A DNA stretch of 64,000 nt from NCBI RefSeq assembly GCF_012928505.1, contig NZ_JABBJN010000003.1, positions 124,001-188,000 of the forward strand, read 5' to 3'. The translations under genes and the position numbers were made by a program. The notes beneath the pieces are model-generated. The model saw nothing but the letters and a program-made list of their open reading frames with translations. It was not told where the DNA came from and made no database searches. Below are positions 20,382 to 28,936 of this stretch, piece after piece. The stretch comes from Achromobacter sp. Bel (GTDB taxonomy: Bacteria > Pseudomonadota > Gammaproteobacteria > Burkholderiales > Burkholderiaceae_B). The stretch's first letter is position 1; every line of letters begins with the position of its first letter.

Positions 20382-20418
20382 AACGGCCGGCGGTCGCCCT
20401 GCGCGACCGCCGGCCGTT
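20382..20418 (+). terminator. strong hairpin after the amino-acid binding protein
   Basis: A perfect 16-bp stem (arms 20382-20397 and 20403-20418) with a 5-base loop, followed by TTTGC. The stem is exceptionally stable; the T-tract is short. Confidence 0.75.
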
Positions 20419-20500
20419 TGCATTGGGCGGGCCTGTTTTGGGAATCGTTACACTGGCGTCTGACCCCTGCGACATTCCTGCTCGCGCCTTCACCGCCCTG

Positions 20501-22636
20501 ATGACGACAACCTCCCCTTCCACCCAGTTCCTCCCTGCCGGCTTCGTTCCCACCGAGGAACAGAAAAGGATCCAGGCCTCGCGGAACCGGACCAGCCTTG
20601 TGATCGCCAACGCGGGGGCCGCCAAGACGACGACCCTGGCCTTGCGCATCGGCGAAGCGCTGGCCAGGGGGTTGCCGCCCGAAGACATCCTTGCCCTGAC
20701 CTTCACCGACGAAGCCCGGCAGGTGCTGCAAGCGCGCCTGACGGAAGTCGGCATCGCCTACAACACGGCCAAGCGGGTCAACGTGCAAACCGTTGAAGAT
20801 TTCTCGCGCCGCGTCCTGTCCGGCATCGAGGACGGCAAGCCTGAACCGTTGCCCTCCACGCGCCAACAGCAAGACTATGCGCTGTCCGTGCTGGAGAACG
20901 TGGCGAACAACCATCCGCAGTACGTCGACCTGCTGGATATCCGCACCCACAACACAGCCGTCAGCCAGTTCCTGGACAACCTGCTGAAGCTCAAAGCCAC
21001 GATGACGCTCGCGCCGGACGGCGGCGACGATCCCATCTACGCGGCAGAAACCTTGAGGCTGCCGCTGACGGACTACCTGTGGGCCGTCGAATACGAGAAG
21101 CAGCGCGTGGACGTGTTCGGCTATGTCGACGCCCGCGGCTTTTTCGACGCGACTTATGACCTGGCCTGCCGGCTGCGGTCCAACCCGGATTCTCGTCTTG
21201 ATCTGCCTCGCTACAAGCTGGTGGTGTGCGACGAATTGCATGACATGAACGAAGCCTCGTTCTGCATTGTTGAAGCCCTGGTCAGCATCGACACCACCTA
21301 CTTCGTCGGCGTGGGCGACAAGGACCAGGTCATCTATTCCCATTTGGGCGCCGACGAAGCGTTTCTGCAATATCGCATCGCATCCAGCTTTGCGGACTGC
21401 GCCAGCTTTCCGTTGACGATGACCTACCGCCATGGGCCGCATCTGGCCTACGCCATGGAAGCGTTCAAACAGAAACCCGTCGACTCGAATCTGCCTGTCC
21501 GCACGGATATCCACGAACGGACGTACGCCGGCACGCCGGGCGCCTGCGGCGCCGAAGTCGTCAAAGCGGTTATTCAATGGAAGCAGGATGGCGAGAAACT
21601 GGAAAACTGCTGCATCCTGTTCCGCGATGCCCACCAGTCCATCGAAATAGAAAACGCGCTGATGAACGCCGGCGTGCAATACCGCACGCTGACGATGGAC
21701 AGCTACTTGTTGCGCGAAGAGATCCTGTTCCTGCGCGGCATGATCGCCATTGCGCTGGACGACTTCCATCACGTCGCGTCTCCGAAGACGCGCGAGGCCA
21801 TCGTGGAAGCGCTGGCCACGTTCGCGGAAGTCCCGCTGGAACCGGACGAACTCCGCGAAGCCAAAGCCACCCTGGCCAAGGAACCGTCGGCGCTGAAGCA
21901 TTTCTTCGACGGCCAGATCCAGCGCGTAGGCAGCCTCTCGGCCCGTACCCGCATCGCGGATGCCGTGTCATACCTGCGCGGCCTGCCCGCCGACTCGCTG
22001 GCTCACGCCGCGCTGGAGAAAGTCTGCGACATCATGGACATGGAGAAATTGGCCAAACGCCTCTACATCCATCCCTACGAAGCATCGGTCGTGACCAAGT
22101 CGGTCAACGGGTTCATCACCACCGCCCGGGATTCCGCAAAGACGCTGAATCAATTCTCCGAATGGATCGGCGCGGCCGAAGCCTTTGCCGGTGGACGTCC
22201 CGGGAAAAACGCGGTCTTGATGGACTGCATCGTGAATGTGAAAGGCAAGGAATTCGAACACGTCGTCCTGCCGTTCCTGGACGCAGGCGAATTTCCGAAT
22301 CCGCTGCGGGAATCAGGGGAAGAAGAGAATCTGTTCTACGTGGCGGCGACACGGACGAAAACGCGATTGACGCTCGTTTCGTCGGAAGAGGTTGCGCGGC
22401 GGAGCGTGTTTATCGAACGGATGCAGCTGGCGGCGATTCAGAAGCGGGCGGACACCGCTGTGCGTCGAAATACGGCGGCCCCTGCGCAGGCGGTTGGACA
22501 CCGGGATCTTCGGGTCGCGTATGAGAATAAGGATGTGGTGAAGGCGCTGGGAGCACAGTGGGATAAGACCAGGAAGGTCTGGTATGTGCCCGCCAACCTG
22601 GACCCGGAGCCCTTCAGGCAGTGGTTCGCAGATTGA
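20501..22636 (+). CDS. UvrD/Rep-type superfamily 1 helicase with C-terminal DUF5710-like domain
   Basis: A 711-residue ATP-dependent DNA helicase. Motif I is ANAGAAKTTT (Lys42), with alanine in place of the usual glycine before the lysine. Motif II is CDELHDMNEA near residue 244 (DELHD rather than DEYQD). Motif III is VGDKDQVIYS, and the late motifs are VKGKEFEHVVLP and FYVAATRTKTRL near residue 612. The last 45 residues (667-711; VVKALGAQWDKTRKVWYVP) match the DUF5710 pattern found at the ends of plasmid primases and relaxase-helicases. The ATG at 20501 begins where family similarity begins; the frame is open 26 codons further up. It sits upstream of a toxin-antitoxin pair in opposite orientation. 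The substrate is unknown. Confidence 0.9.
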   Translation: MTTTSPSTQFLPAGFVPTEEQKRIQASRNRTSLVIANAGAAKTTTLALRIGEALARGLPPEDILALTFTDEARQVLQARLTEVGIAYNTAKRVNVQTVEDFSRRVLSGIEDGKPEPLPSTRQQQDYALSVLENVANNHPQYVDLLDIRTHNTAVSQFLDNLLKLKATMTLAPDGGDDPIYAAETLRLPLTDYLWAVEYEKQRVDVFGYVDARGFFDATYDLACRLRSNPDSRLDLPRYKLVVCDELHDMNEASFCIVEALVSIDTTYFVGVGDKDQVIYSHLGADEAFLQYRIASSFADCASFPLTMTYRHGPHLAYAMEAFKQKPVDSNLPVRTDIHERTYAGTPGACGAEVVKAVIQWKQDGEKLENCCILFRDAHQSIEIENALMNAGVQYRTLTMDSYLLREEILFLRGMIAIALDDFHHVASPKTREAIVEALATFAEVPLEPDELREAKATLAKEPSALKHFFDGQIQRVGSLSARTRIADAVSYLRGLPADSLAHAALEKVCDIMDMEKLAKRLYIHPYEASVVTKSVNGFITTARDSAKTLNQFSEWIGAAEAFAGGRPGKNAVLMDCIVNVKGKEFEHVVLPFLDAGEFPNPLRESGEEENLFYVAATRTKTRLTLVSSEEVARRSVFIERMQLAAIQKRADTAVRRNTAAPAQAVGHRDLRVAYENKDVVKALGAQWDKTRKVWYVPANLDPEPFRQWFAD

Positions 22637-22706
22637 TCATCAGGGACTGATGCGGTGGGCCAGTATGTGTCTGCCGCTATCGGTGGAAAAAGCCACGAGG
22701 TTTCTG

Positions 22707-23126
22707 TCAGTGACGCCAGGGATCGATCACGTTGATTCCGCAGTCGATAAAGTCTTTGACGTTACGTGTCGCCAGGCTCGCTCCCCGCGATCGAGCAATG
22801 GCTGCGATCATTGCGTCAAACTGGCTGACGGGTCTTCCTGCCGCTCGGCGCTCGGCGGCAATTTCCGCATACGCATCGGCGGCATCACCATCAAAGCTAA
22901 GTACCTGACCCACCATATCTGACGCAAAGATCGCCAGCACGGCTTGCAGAAGCAAGCCCCTGCGCTGCCCTTCAGGCAACAACCGGACGCCATAGAGCAA
23001 TTCGCCCCGCGTGATGGTCGTGGTGAACAGCGCCGCTCGCGGCTGCGTCTCAAGCCAATTGATGACGCGGGTCTCGGGCGCTGGCCGCAAAATTTCTGAA
23101 ATGACGTTGGTATCCAGGATGATCAT
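22707..23126 (-). CDS. VapC/FitB-type PIN-domain toxin
   Basis: A 139-residue PIN ribonuclease. The acidic residues of the Mg-binding site are visible: Asp5 in MIILDTNVISE, Glu in TRGELLYG, Asp in QFDAMIAAIA and Asp in TRNVKDF. It probably cleaves RNA when unbound from its antitoxin. Its start overlaps the antitoxin stop by ATGA, the normal toxin-antitoxin coupling. The FitB subgroup is suggested by the length and the FitA-like partner. Confidence 0.93.
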   Translation of the reverse strand: MIILDTNVISEILRPAPETRVINWLETQPRAALFTTTITRGELLYGVRLLPEGQRRGLLLQAVLAIFASDMVGQVLSFDGDAADAYAEIAAERRAAGRPVSQFDAMIAAIARSRGASLATRNVKDFIDCGINVIDPWRH

Positions 23127-23368
23127 GCCAGCTCCGGCGGCGTGCGTATGGGGTCACGCGCCGGAAGATCCAGCTCCAGGCCCCCCAACGGCGCAACGCG
23201 TGCACGGATCGCCCCGACGAGCGAAAGGCCACGGGGAGGTTCTGTAGAAAGGGCCGCCCGCAGGATGTCACGAGCCTCGTCTTCCATCGAACGCCCGTGC
23301 TGCGCCGCCTGGACTCGCAGGCGAGCCTTGAGCTGGTCATCAATATTGCGGATGGTCATGGTCGCCAT
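23123..23368 (-). CDS. FitA/VapB-type ribbon-helix-helix antitoxin
   Basis: An 81-residue antitoxin. The N-terminal ribbon-helix-helix (MTIRNIDDQLKARLRVQAAQ and RSMEDEARDIL) binds DNA, and the C-terminal tail (GGLELDLPARDP) should wrap the toxin. The ATG at 23368 follows GGAGG by six bases. It is first in the two-gene operon and would autoregulate it. Confidence 0.93.
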   Translation of the reverse strand: MATMTIRNIDDQLKARLRVQAAQHGRSMEDEARDILRAALSTEPPRGLSLVGAIRARVAPLGGLELDLPARDPIRTPPELA

Positions 23369-23382
23369 GGGAAGCCTCCATT

Positions 23383-23393
23383 AGTCAATGACT
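23383..23393. promoter_or_regulatory. candidate antitoxin operator
   Basis: Arms AGTCA / TGACT around one base, 14 bp upstream of the antitoxin start. The position fits FitA/VapB autoregulation; the element is short. Confidence 0.4.
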
Positions 23394-23520
23394 GCATTTT
23401 AATCATTGCTGGATGGGGCCGCAACGCGCTGCGGTCCTGCCCGTTTATCATTGCAGGGTAGCGAGCAACGCCGAATGCGTTACTCTCCCCCTCCCCAATC
23501 ATTCCCCGCAAGGAGCCCCC

Positions 23521-23802
23521 ATGGCACAAGCCTCCGCCCGTCACATCCTCGTTTCCACCGAAGACAAGTGCAACGAACTCAAGACCGCCATTGAAAACGG
23601 CGCTGACTTCGCACAAGTCGCCAAGGAAAACTCCAGCTGCCCGTCGAGCCGTGACGGTGGCAACCTGGGTACCTTCGGCCCGGGCCAGATGGTCAAGGAA
23701 TTCGACACCGTCGTGTTCAGCGCCCCGGTTGGCGTGGTCCAGGGCCCGGTGAAGACCCAGTTCGGTTATCACCTGGTTGAAGTGACCAGCCGCAAGGACT
23801 AA
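23521..23802 (+). CDS. ppiC: parvulin-type peptidyl-prolyl cis-trans isomerase (PpiC)
   Basis: A 93-residue single-domain cytosolic parvulin. Family motifs include ARHILVSTEDKC, DGGNLGTFGPGQMVKEF and TQFGYHLVEV. It catalyses isomerisation of prolyl bonds during protein folding. AAGGAG precedes the ATG and a classic terminator follows. It is a monocistronic gene. Confidence 0.95.
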   Translation: MAQASARHILVSTEDKCNELKTAIENGADFAQVAKENSSCPSSRDGGNLGTFGPGQMVKEFDTVVFSAPVGVVQGPVKTQFGYHLVEVTSRKD

Positions 23803-23820
23803 GTCCCGCTGCTGCACACG

Positions 23821-23861
23821 AAAAGGCCGCCGCCAGGGGAAACCCGGCGGCGGCCTTTTTT
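23821..23861. terminator. rho-independent terminator between ppiC and the ABC operon
   Basis: A 14-bp GC-rich stem (AAAAGGCCGCCGCC and its complement) with an 11-base loop, and T runs on both strands. It can serve ppiC and the convergent sugar transporter operon. Confidence 0.85.
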
Positions 23862-23888
23862 GGGTCAATCAGGGCCGGACCCGCCCCG

Positions 23889-24647
23889 TCATTCCTTCCC
23901 CGTCATCACCATGTGCGCCAGGGCGTCCGCATTCAGCCCGGCCACGTCGCGTTCGATGACTTTCACGCCGCTCTTCAGGATCGCCACGCGGTCCGCCAGC
24001 GCCACCACGTCGGCCATGTTGTGGCTGATCAGGATCACAGTGCGCCCTTCTTCGCGCAGCTTGCGCACCAGGTTCAGCACCAGCGCCGTTTCCTTGACGC
24101 CCAGCGCCGCGGTCGGTTCGTCCATGATGACGACGCGCGCGTCCCAGCGCAGCGCACGGGCGATGGCGACGGCCTGGCGTTGGCCACCCGACATGCGTTC
24201 GACCGGGCGGTCCATGTCTTCGATGGGCACGGACAGGCGTTGCAAATAGCCGCGCGCATCCAATGCCATGCGGCGCTTGTCCAGGACGCCGAGCGGCCCC
24301 ACCCGACGCACCAGTTCGGCGCCCATGAAGACGTTTTCCCAAATGGACAGACGCGGCGCCAGCGCCAGGTCCTGATAGATCGTCGCGATGCCTTGCACCA
24401 GCGCGTCGTGAGGGGACCCGAACACGACTTTCTGGCCATTCAGGCTCAGTTCGCCGCCCGTGGGTGCTTGCGCGCCGGAGATGATGCGGATCAGCGTGGA
24501 CTTGCCCGCGCCGTTGTCGCCGCAGATGGCCATGACGCGGCCTTCGGGCACGTCCAGATCGACGCCCTTCAAGGCCTCGACCGCCCCATAGGACTTGCGG
24601 ATCTGGCGTAGCGACAACGCGGCGGTCATGGTGGTCACGGCGGTCAC
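23889..24647 (-). CDS. sugar ABC transporter ATP-binding protein, single-domain
   Basis: A 252-residue ABC ATPase. Walker A is GDNGAGKST, the signature is MSGGQRQAVAIAR and Walker B is VVIMDEP. Sequence style (YQDLALAPRLSIWENVFMG) is that of the carbohydrate CUT2 group. However, it has one nucleotide-binding domain, whereas RbsA/XylG proteins have two in about 500 residues. The start is either GTG 24647 or ATG 24629; neither has a good ribosome binding site. It is the last gene of a leftward kinase-permease-binding protein-ATPase operon. Confidence 0.92.
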   Translation of the reverse strand: MTAVTTMTAALSLRQIRKSYGAVEALKGVDLDVPEGRVMAICGDNGAGKSTLIRIISGAQAPTGGELSLNGQKVVFGSPHDALVQGIATIYQDLALAPRLSIWENVFMGAELVRRVGPLGVLDKRRMALDARGYLQRLSVPIEDMDRPVERMSGGQRQAVAIARALRWDARVVIMDEPTAALGVKETALVLNLVRKLREEGRTVILISHNMADVVALADRVAILKSGVKVIERDVAGLNADALAHMVMTGKE

Positions 24648-24652
24648 GACAA

Positions 24653-25615
24653 TTACTTGGCTGCGGGTTGCAGGAATTTCTGGACGTTGGTGGCGTCCAC
24701 CAGCACCGAATCCATGAACAGGTACGGGCCGGCGGCGACCTTGTCTTTGGGCTCCTTCTTCACCACGATGCGGTCGATGGCGTCGATGGCGCTTGTGCCC
24801 AGCTGTTCGAACGGGATCATCATGGTGGCGGTGATCAGGCTGTCGGGATCGGCGATGCGGCGGTAGGTTTCCGGGCCGCCGTCGACCGACACCAAGGTGA
24901 TGTCGCCCTTTTTCATGCCCTGGGATTGCAGCAGGTCGTCGATGACGTAGGCCTGGCCGTCGAACGAGGCCCAGACGCCTTTGAACTGGCCTTGATGGCG
25001 CAGGAACAGGGCTTGCATGCCGTTGCGCACGTCGTCGCGCCAGCTTTGCGTGCGGGCCATGCTGAACTTGGCCAGGTCTTTGACGGCGGTGTTTTCCGTC
25101 AGGACGGCGTCCAGCATCTTGCCGCGGATGCGCGTGCCGGAGTTGCCGTCGAAGCGGGCGGACAGGATATTGCCCTGGTAGCCCATCTTGCCCAGCAGAT
25201 ACAGCACCGACTGCGCGCCGGTTGCGTATTCGTTGACTTCGACGTCGAACAGCATGTGCGGGCTGGCGCCGGACATCACGCCCACGACGGGGATGCCTTT
25301 CTCTTTGGCGGCTTGCAATTGGGCATCGGTTTCCACCGGTTTGCCCATGGCAATGACAATGGCGTCGACCTTCTTGTTGACCAGGGTGTCCAGCTGTTCG
25401 GCCAGTTTGGGCAGCGAGCCTTCGGCGTTCAGTTGCGTGACGGTCCAGCCTTTGGCGCGGGCAGCCTCGGCGGCGGCATTGGCCACGCGGGCGTGCGTTT
25501 CGGACGACATCTGGAAGGCGACGATGCCAACGTCAAAGGCGTAGGCAGCGCTGGCCACCAGCGATTGCAGGGCGAACGCGCTGGCCAGCAGCGTGCGCTT
25601 CAAGGTTTTGGTCAT
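24653..25615 (-). CDS. sugar ABC transporter periplasmic binding protein
   Basis: A 320-residue protein with a signal peptide (cleavage near SAAYA-FD) and the RbsB-type two-lobed periplasmic fold: DVGIVAFQMSS at the first strand and VDGGPETYRRI near the hinge. It should capture a sugar or polyol in the periplasm for the adjacent permease, 18 bp upstream. The ligand cannot be read from the sequence. Confidence 0.92.
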   Translation of the reverse strand: MTKTLKRTLLASAFALQSLVASAAYAFDVGIVAFQMSSETHARVANAAAEAARAKGWTVTQLNAEGSLPKLAEQLDTLVNKKVDAIVIAMGKPVETDAQLQAAKEKGIPVVGVMSGASPHMLFDVEVNEYATGAQSVLYLLGKMGYQGNILSARFDGNSGTRIRGKMLDAVLTENTAVKDLAKFSMARTQSWRDDVRNGMQALFLRHQGQFKGVWASFDGQAYVIDDLLQSQGMKKGDITLVSVDGGPETYRRIADPDSLITATMMIPFEQLGTSAIDAIDRIVVKKEPKDKVAAGPYLFMDSVLVDATNVQKFLQPAAK

Positions 25616-25633
25616 GGTGTTTTCCCCTTCGGA

Positions 25634-26575
25634 TCAGAATTTGAAGGCCGCTTTCTTCAGCACGGCCGATGACACCGCGACGGACGCGATCATGATGAAG
25701 CCCAGCACGATGTCCTGCACGTAGTACGGCGCGCCCATCAGGACCAGGCCATTGCCCAGCACTTTCAGGATCAGGGCGGCGACGAGCGTGCCGGGGATGT
25801 TGGCATGGCCAGGGTTGAACATGGTCATGCCCAGCAACACGGCGGCGATCGCATACAGGAAGTAGTCGCCGGCCATGTTGGGCGCGGCGGACGACAGGCT
25901 GGAGGTCAGCAGCACGGCGGCCAGGCCCGCGCAAAGGCCGGACAGCGCCAGGCCAATGCTTTTCATGGCCCGGATGTTGATGCCGGCGAGCCGCGCGGAT
26001 TCGCCCGCTTCGCCGGTGGCCGTCATGCGGGCGCCGGTGCGGGTCCACTTGATCAGGAAATAGGCCACCAGCACCGCGCCCAGCATCCACAACACCAGCG
26101 CAGGAACGCCGAAGGGCTTGGCGCGCGCCAAGTCTGTGAAGGTGGCGGGCCAACGGCCGACGTAGGACACGCCGTCGGTCAGCATGAAGGCGAAGCCGCG
26201 CGCCATGGCGGCCATGCCCAGGGTGGCGATCAAGGACGGGACGCGCAGGCGGGTGACGGCGATGCCGTTGACCAGGCCGCAAAGCAGGCCGACGCCCAGG
26301 CCCGCCGCGATGGCGATCAACACCGGCTGACCCGTGTGCACCAGGGCGCCCGTGACGACGGCCGCAAGACTGGCGACGTCAGCCACCGACAGGTCCAGTT
26401 CGGCGGTCACCAGCGCCAGCGTGAAGCCGATGGCGATGATGGCCAGGAAGCTGGTTTCCTTGGCGATGTTCAACAGATTGTTCGGTGCCGCGAAATTCGG
26501 GGCGGCGATTGCGAAGAAGCCCACCAGGACCAATCCCGCGATTGCCGTGCCGTACTTTTCCAGGATGCCGCGCAT
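25634..26575 (-). CDS. sugar ABC transporter permease (RbsC/XylH-like)
   Basis: A 313-residue membrane protein with about eight to ten spans and the CUT2 permease motif ATGEAGESARLAGINI (the EAA-like loop). The ATG at 26575 follows AAGGG by eight bases; an upstream in-frame start at 26626 gives an unlikely polar N-terminus. It is the channel of the transporter encoded here. Confidence 0.92.
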   Translation of the reverse strand: MRGILEKYGTAIAGLVLVGFFAIAAPNFAAPNNLLNIAKETSFLAIIAIGFTLALVTAELDLSVADVASLAAVVTGALVHTGQPVLIAIAAGLGVGLLCGLVNGIAVTRLRVPSLIATLGMAAMARGFAFMLTDGVSYVGRWPATFTDLARAKPFGVPALVLWMLGAVLVAYFLIKWTRTGARMTATGEAGESARLAGINIRAMKSIGLALSGLCAGLAAVLLTSSLSSAAPNMAGDYFLYAIAAVLLGMTMFNPGHANIPGTLVAALILKVLGNGLVLMGAPYYVQDIVLGFIMIASVAVSSAVLKKAAFKF

Positions 26576-26720
26576 CGACTCAACCCTTGCTGCGTTGGTA
26601 TTCGTTGTAGTGCAAGGGTTATCCACCGCCTGCCGGGCGTTCGCGCCCTGATGGCGTAGGAGTTTATACCCGGGCGGTGCGCCACCGGGCCGTCAGCCCG
26701 CGCCAGCGCACCTAGGGTTT

Positions 26721-28271
26721 CTACGGCAACCGCATTCCGGCCAGGGCGTGCGACACCGGCGTCAGCGCCGCTTCCGCTGCGCGGAACTGGGCGTATAGCT
26801 GGCGATAAACGGCGCTGCGGTCGGCCTGGGGTTCGTAGCGGTGCGCGGTGCGGACCAGCGCGTCCTGCGCCTGGGCGAAGCTGCCGTAGCGCCCCAGCGC
26901 CGTCCAGCCGGCCACGGCCGCGCCGACGACACCGGGTTGTTCCGCTTGGCCGACGACGACAGCGCGTTTGCAGATGTCGGCCTTGACCTGGCACCACTGC
27001 GGACTGGACGCCGCACCGCCGCCAAAGCGGATTTCTCCAACCGGCGCGCCCAGGGCGGCCTCGGCGCGCTCCAGGACGGTGCGGTTCAGGAAAGCCACGC
27101 CCTCCAGCACAGCCCACGCCAGGTCGCCCGCGCCATGCCGCCGGTTCAGGCCAAGGAACGCCCCACGCAGGTGCGGATCCCAGTACGGGACACGCTCGCC
27201 CTGCAGGTATGGCAGGAACAAGGCGGGCTGCGGGTCGCGGGGTGCGTTCAACAAGGCATCCATGGCGGTGCCCACGCCCGCCATGCCCTCGGCGCCCAGA
27301 CGGCCCAGCAGCGGCAGCAGCCAGGCCACCGTGTCCGCGCCGTTCTGGCCGGGGCCGCCGATCTGGTGGCGGCCGTTGCCCCAGTCCACGGTCATCAGGC
27401 CCTGGGCCTGCACGGGTTCGGCGCCGACCGCGCCAAAGACTTCAGTCGTGCCCGAAATGTTGTAGGCGTAGCCCGCCCGCAAGGCGCCCAAGCCGGCCAC
27501 TGCGGCCCAGGTGTCGTTCGCGCAAGCGACGACGCTGCGGCCCGCCAGACGGGCCAGTGCGCCCGGCAGGCCGTCTTGCACGGGGCCGACGATATCCAGG
27601 GGGCTCAGCAAGGGGGGCACCCAGGCGGGATCGGCGCCCAGGGCCGTCAGCAGATCGGGCCCTGCCGTGTGCCCCCGGGCCGCGGCAGCCAGGCGCGCCA
27701 TCGAGACGGTATCGCTGGCCGCCCTGCCCGTCAGGCGGAAGTTCAGGTAGTCCTTGGGTTCCAGCACGGCGTGTACCCGCGCCGCATGCTGCGGCTCGGC
27801 GCGCAGCAGCCACGCCAGGCGCGCCCACGGGTGGAAGGCGTTGATCTGCTGGCTTTCGGGATGACCAGACGGCATGGCCGCCAACCATTCGGCCACGTTG
27901 GCGGCCGCGCGCGTATCGCGCCAGGTGATGGCGGGGCGGATAGCGGCGCCTTGCGCGTCGACGAAGACCTGTGTCCGCGTGACGCCGCAGATGGCAATCG
28001 CCTGCACGGCGTCGAAGGCAGCGCCGGCCTGGGCGGCCAAGGCGTCGGACAGCGATTGCAGGCCGCGCCACCAGGCGTCGGCATCGATATCGTCCCAACC
28101 CGGTCGCGGCCCCGCACCGGCAGGGCTGTCGATGGCGCAGGAATGGGCAATGCCGCCGCGTTCGTCCACGAGCGCCGCGCGAAAACGGGTACCGCCCAGG
28201 TCCACCGCCAGGACGTATCCCCTGCGGGGCGTTTGAGGGGAAGACGGGAGGGAAATCGTGCTGTCGGACAT
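26721..28271 (-). CDS. FGGY-family carbohydrate kinase
   Basis: A 516-residue sugar kinase of the xylulokinase/glycerol kinase fold. The N-terminal phosphate loop is AVDLGGTRFRAALVD, ITWRDTRAA forms part of the sugar site, NISGTTEVFG is the second ATP motif and IRFGGGAASSPQW the adenosine motif. It heads the ABC operon, so the imported sugar is probably phosphorylated at once. The exact sugar (a pentulose or polyol is likely for the family) is not determinable. ATG 28271 was chosen over 28319 because the family match starts soon after it; no clear ribosome binding site. Confidence 0.91.
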   Translation of the reverse strand: MSDSTISLPSSPQTPRRGYVLAVDLGGTRFRAALVDERGGIAHSCAIDSPAGAGPRPGWDDIDADAWWRGLQSLSDALAAQAGAAFDAVQAIAICGVTRTQVFVDAQGAAIRPAITWRDTRAAANVAEWLAAMPSGHPESQQINAFHPWARLAWLLRAEPQHAARVHAVLEPKDYLNFRLTGRAASDTVSMARLAAAARGHTAGPDLLTALGADPAWVPPLLSPLDIVGPVQDGLPGALARLAGRSVVACANDTWAAVAGLGALRAGYAYNISGTTEVFGAVGAEPVQAQGLMTVDWGNGRHQIGGPGQNGADTVAWLLPLLGRLGAEGMAGVGTAMDALLNAPRDPQPALFLPYLQGERVPYWDPHLRGAFLGLNRRHGAGDLAWAVLEGVAFLNRTVLERAEAALGAPVGEIRFGGGAASSPQWCQVKADICKRAVVVGQAEQPGVVGAAVAGWTALGRYGSFAQAQDALVRTAHRYEPQADRSAVYRQLYAQFRAAEAALTPVSHALAGMRLP

Positions 28272-28394
28272 AGCGGCCGATTGTATTTCAGCCTGCTGTT
28301 CCAAAGTCGCCCGCATCAAGTATTCTCGGCAGACGCCACCCGGCGTGTTGCAAGTTGCCCAAGCGTTACCCCTTCAACAAGAACGGAGACGACG

Positions 28395-28724
28395 ATGAGC
28401 GGTTACTTTGTACTGAAGCGCAGCGGGACGCAGTTCATGTTCAATCTGCACGCGGGTAATCACGAGGTGATCCTGACCAGCGAGCCATACACGACCAAGG
28501 CCTCGGCCGAAGGCGGCATTGCCGCGGTGCAGAAATATTCGTCCGACGAGGCGCGCTACATGCGCAAGACGGCGAAAGACGGCTCGCACTACTTCACGCT
28601 GGTGGCGGCGAACGGCGAATCAGTCGGGCGCAGCGAAATGTATTCGACGGCCCAGGCGCGGGACAAAGGCATCGAGTCCGTCAAGACGAACGGCCCCAAG
28701 TCGCCGACCAAAGACCAGACCTGA
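28395..28724 (+). CDS. YegP-like protein with tandem DUF1508 repeats
   Basis: A 109-residue small protein built of two DUF1508 units: FVLKRSGTQFMFNLHAGNHE with SEPYTTKASAEGGI, then DGSHYFTLVAANGESVGRSE with YSTAQARDKGI. The function of this conserved family is not established. GGAG lies upstream of the ATG. It is divergent from the kinase and followed by a terminator, so it is monocistronic. Confidence 0.9.
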   Translation: MSGYFVLKRSGTQFMFNLHAGNHEVILTSEPYTTKASAEGGIAAVQKYSSDEARYMRKTAKDGSHYFTLVAANGESVGRSEMYSTAQARDKGIESVKTNGPKSPTKDQT

Positions 28725-28741
28725 CGGCGTTTTCGATCACG

Positions 28742-28770
28742 GCCGCCGCCCGCCATGGGCGGCGGCTTTC
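28742..28770 (+). terminator. terminator after the YegP-like gene
   Basis: A perfect 10-bp stem GCCGCCGCCC / GGGCGGCGGC with a 5-base loop, followed by TTTC. Confidence 0.7.
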
Positions 28771-28824
28771 TATCGGGCGGCGACAACGCCTGACGCTCAC
28801 GTTGCGCCGCAGCACCGTAAAGCC

Positions 28825-28836
28825 TATCAGTTGATA
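28825..28836. promoter_or_regulatory. candidate LysR-type site upstream of the BKACE operon
   Basis: Arms TATCA / TGATA around GT, with a T-N11-A spacing, about 100 bp before the BKACE start. It may be the site for the LysR protein encoded at the other end of the operon. Confidence 0.35.
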
Positions 28837-28936
28837 ATTTCTGTTCAGGTGACAAGGCCAGGACCGTGCGACAGAATGGGCCGCACCCGGAGGAGACAGC
28901 CGGGGCCCATAAGAAAACACGAATCGTCCAAGGCCC

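Noticed and set aside
19367-21901. Very long open frame on the minus strand (844 codons)
   Set aside because: It lies antisense to the amino-acid binding protein and helicase genes, both of which show clear family motifs. Long antisense frames are common in DNA this GC-rich, and its translation is His/Arg/Gln-rich without motifs.
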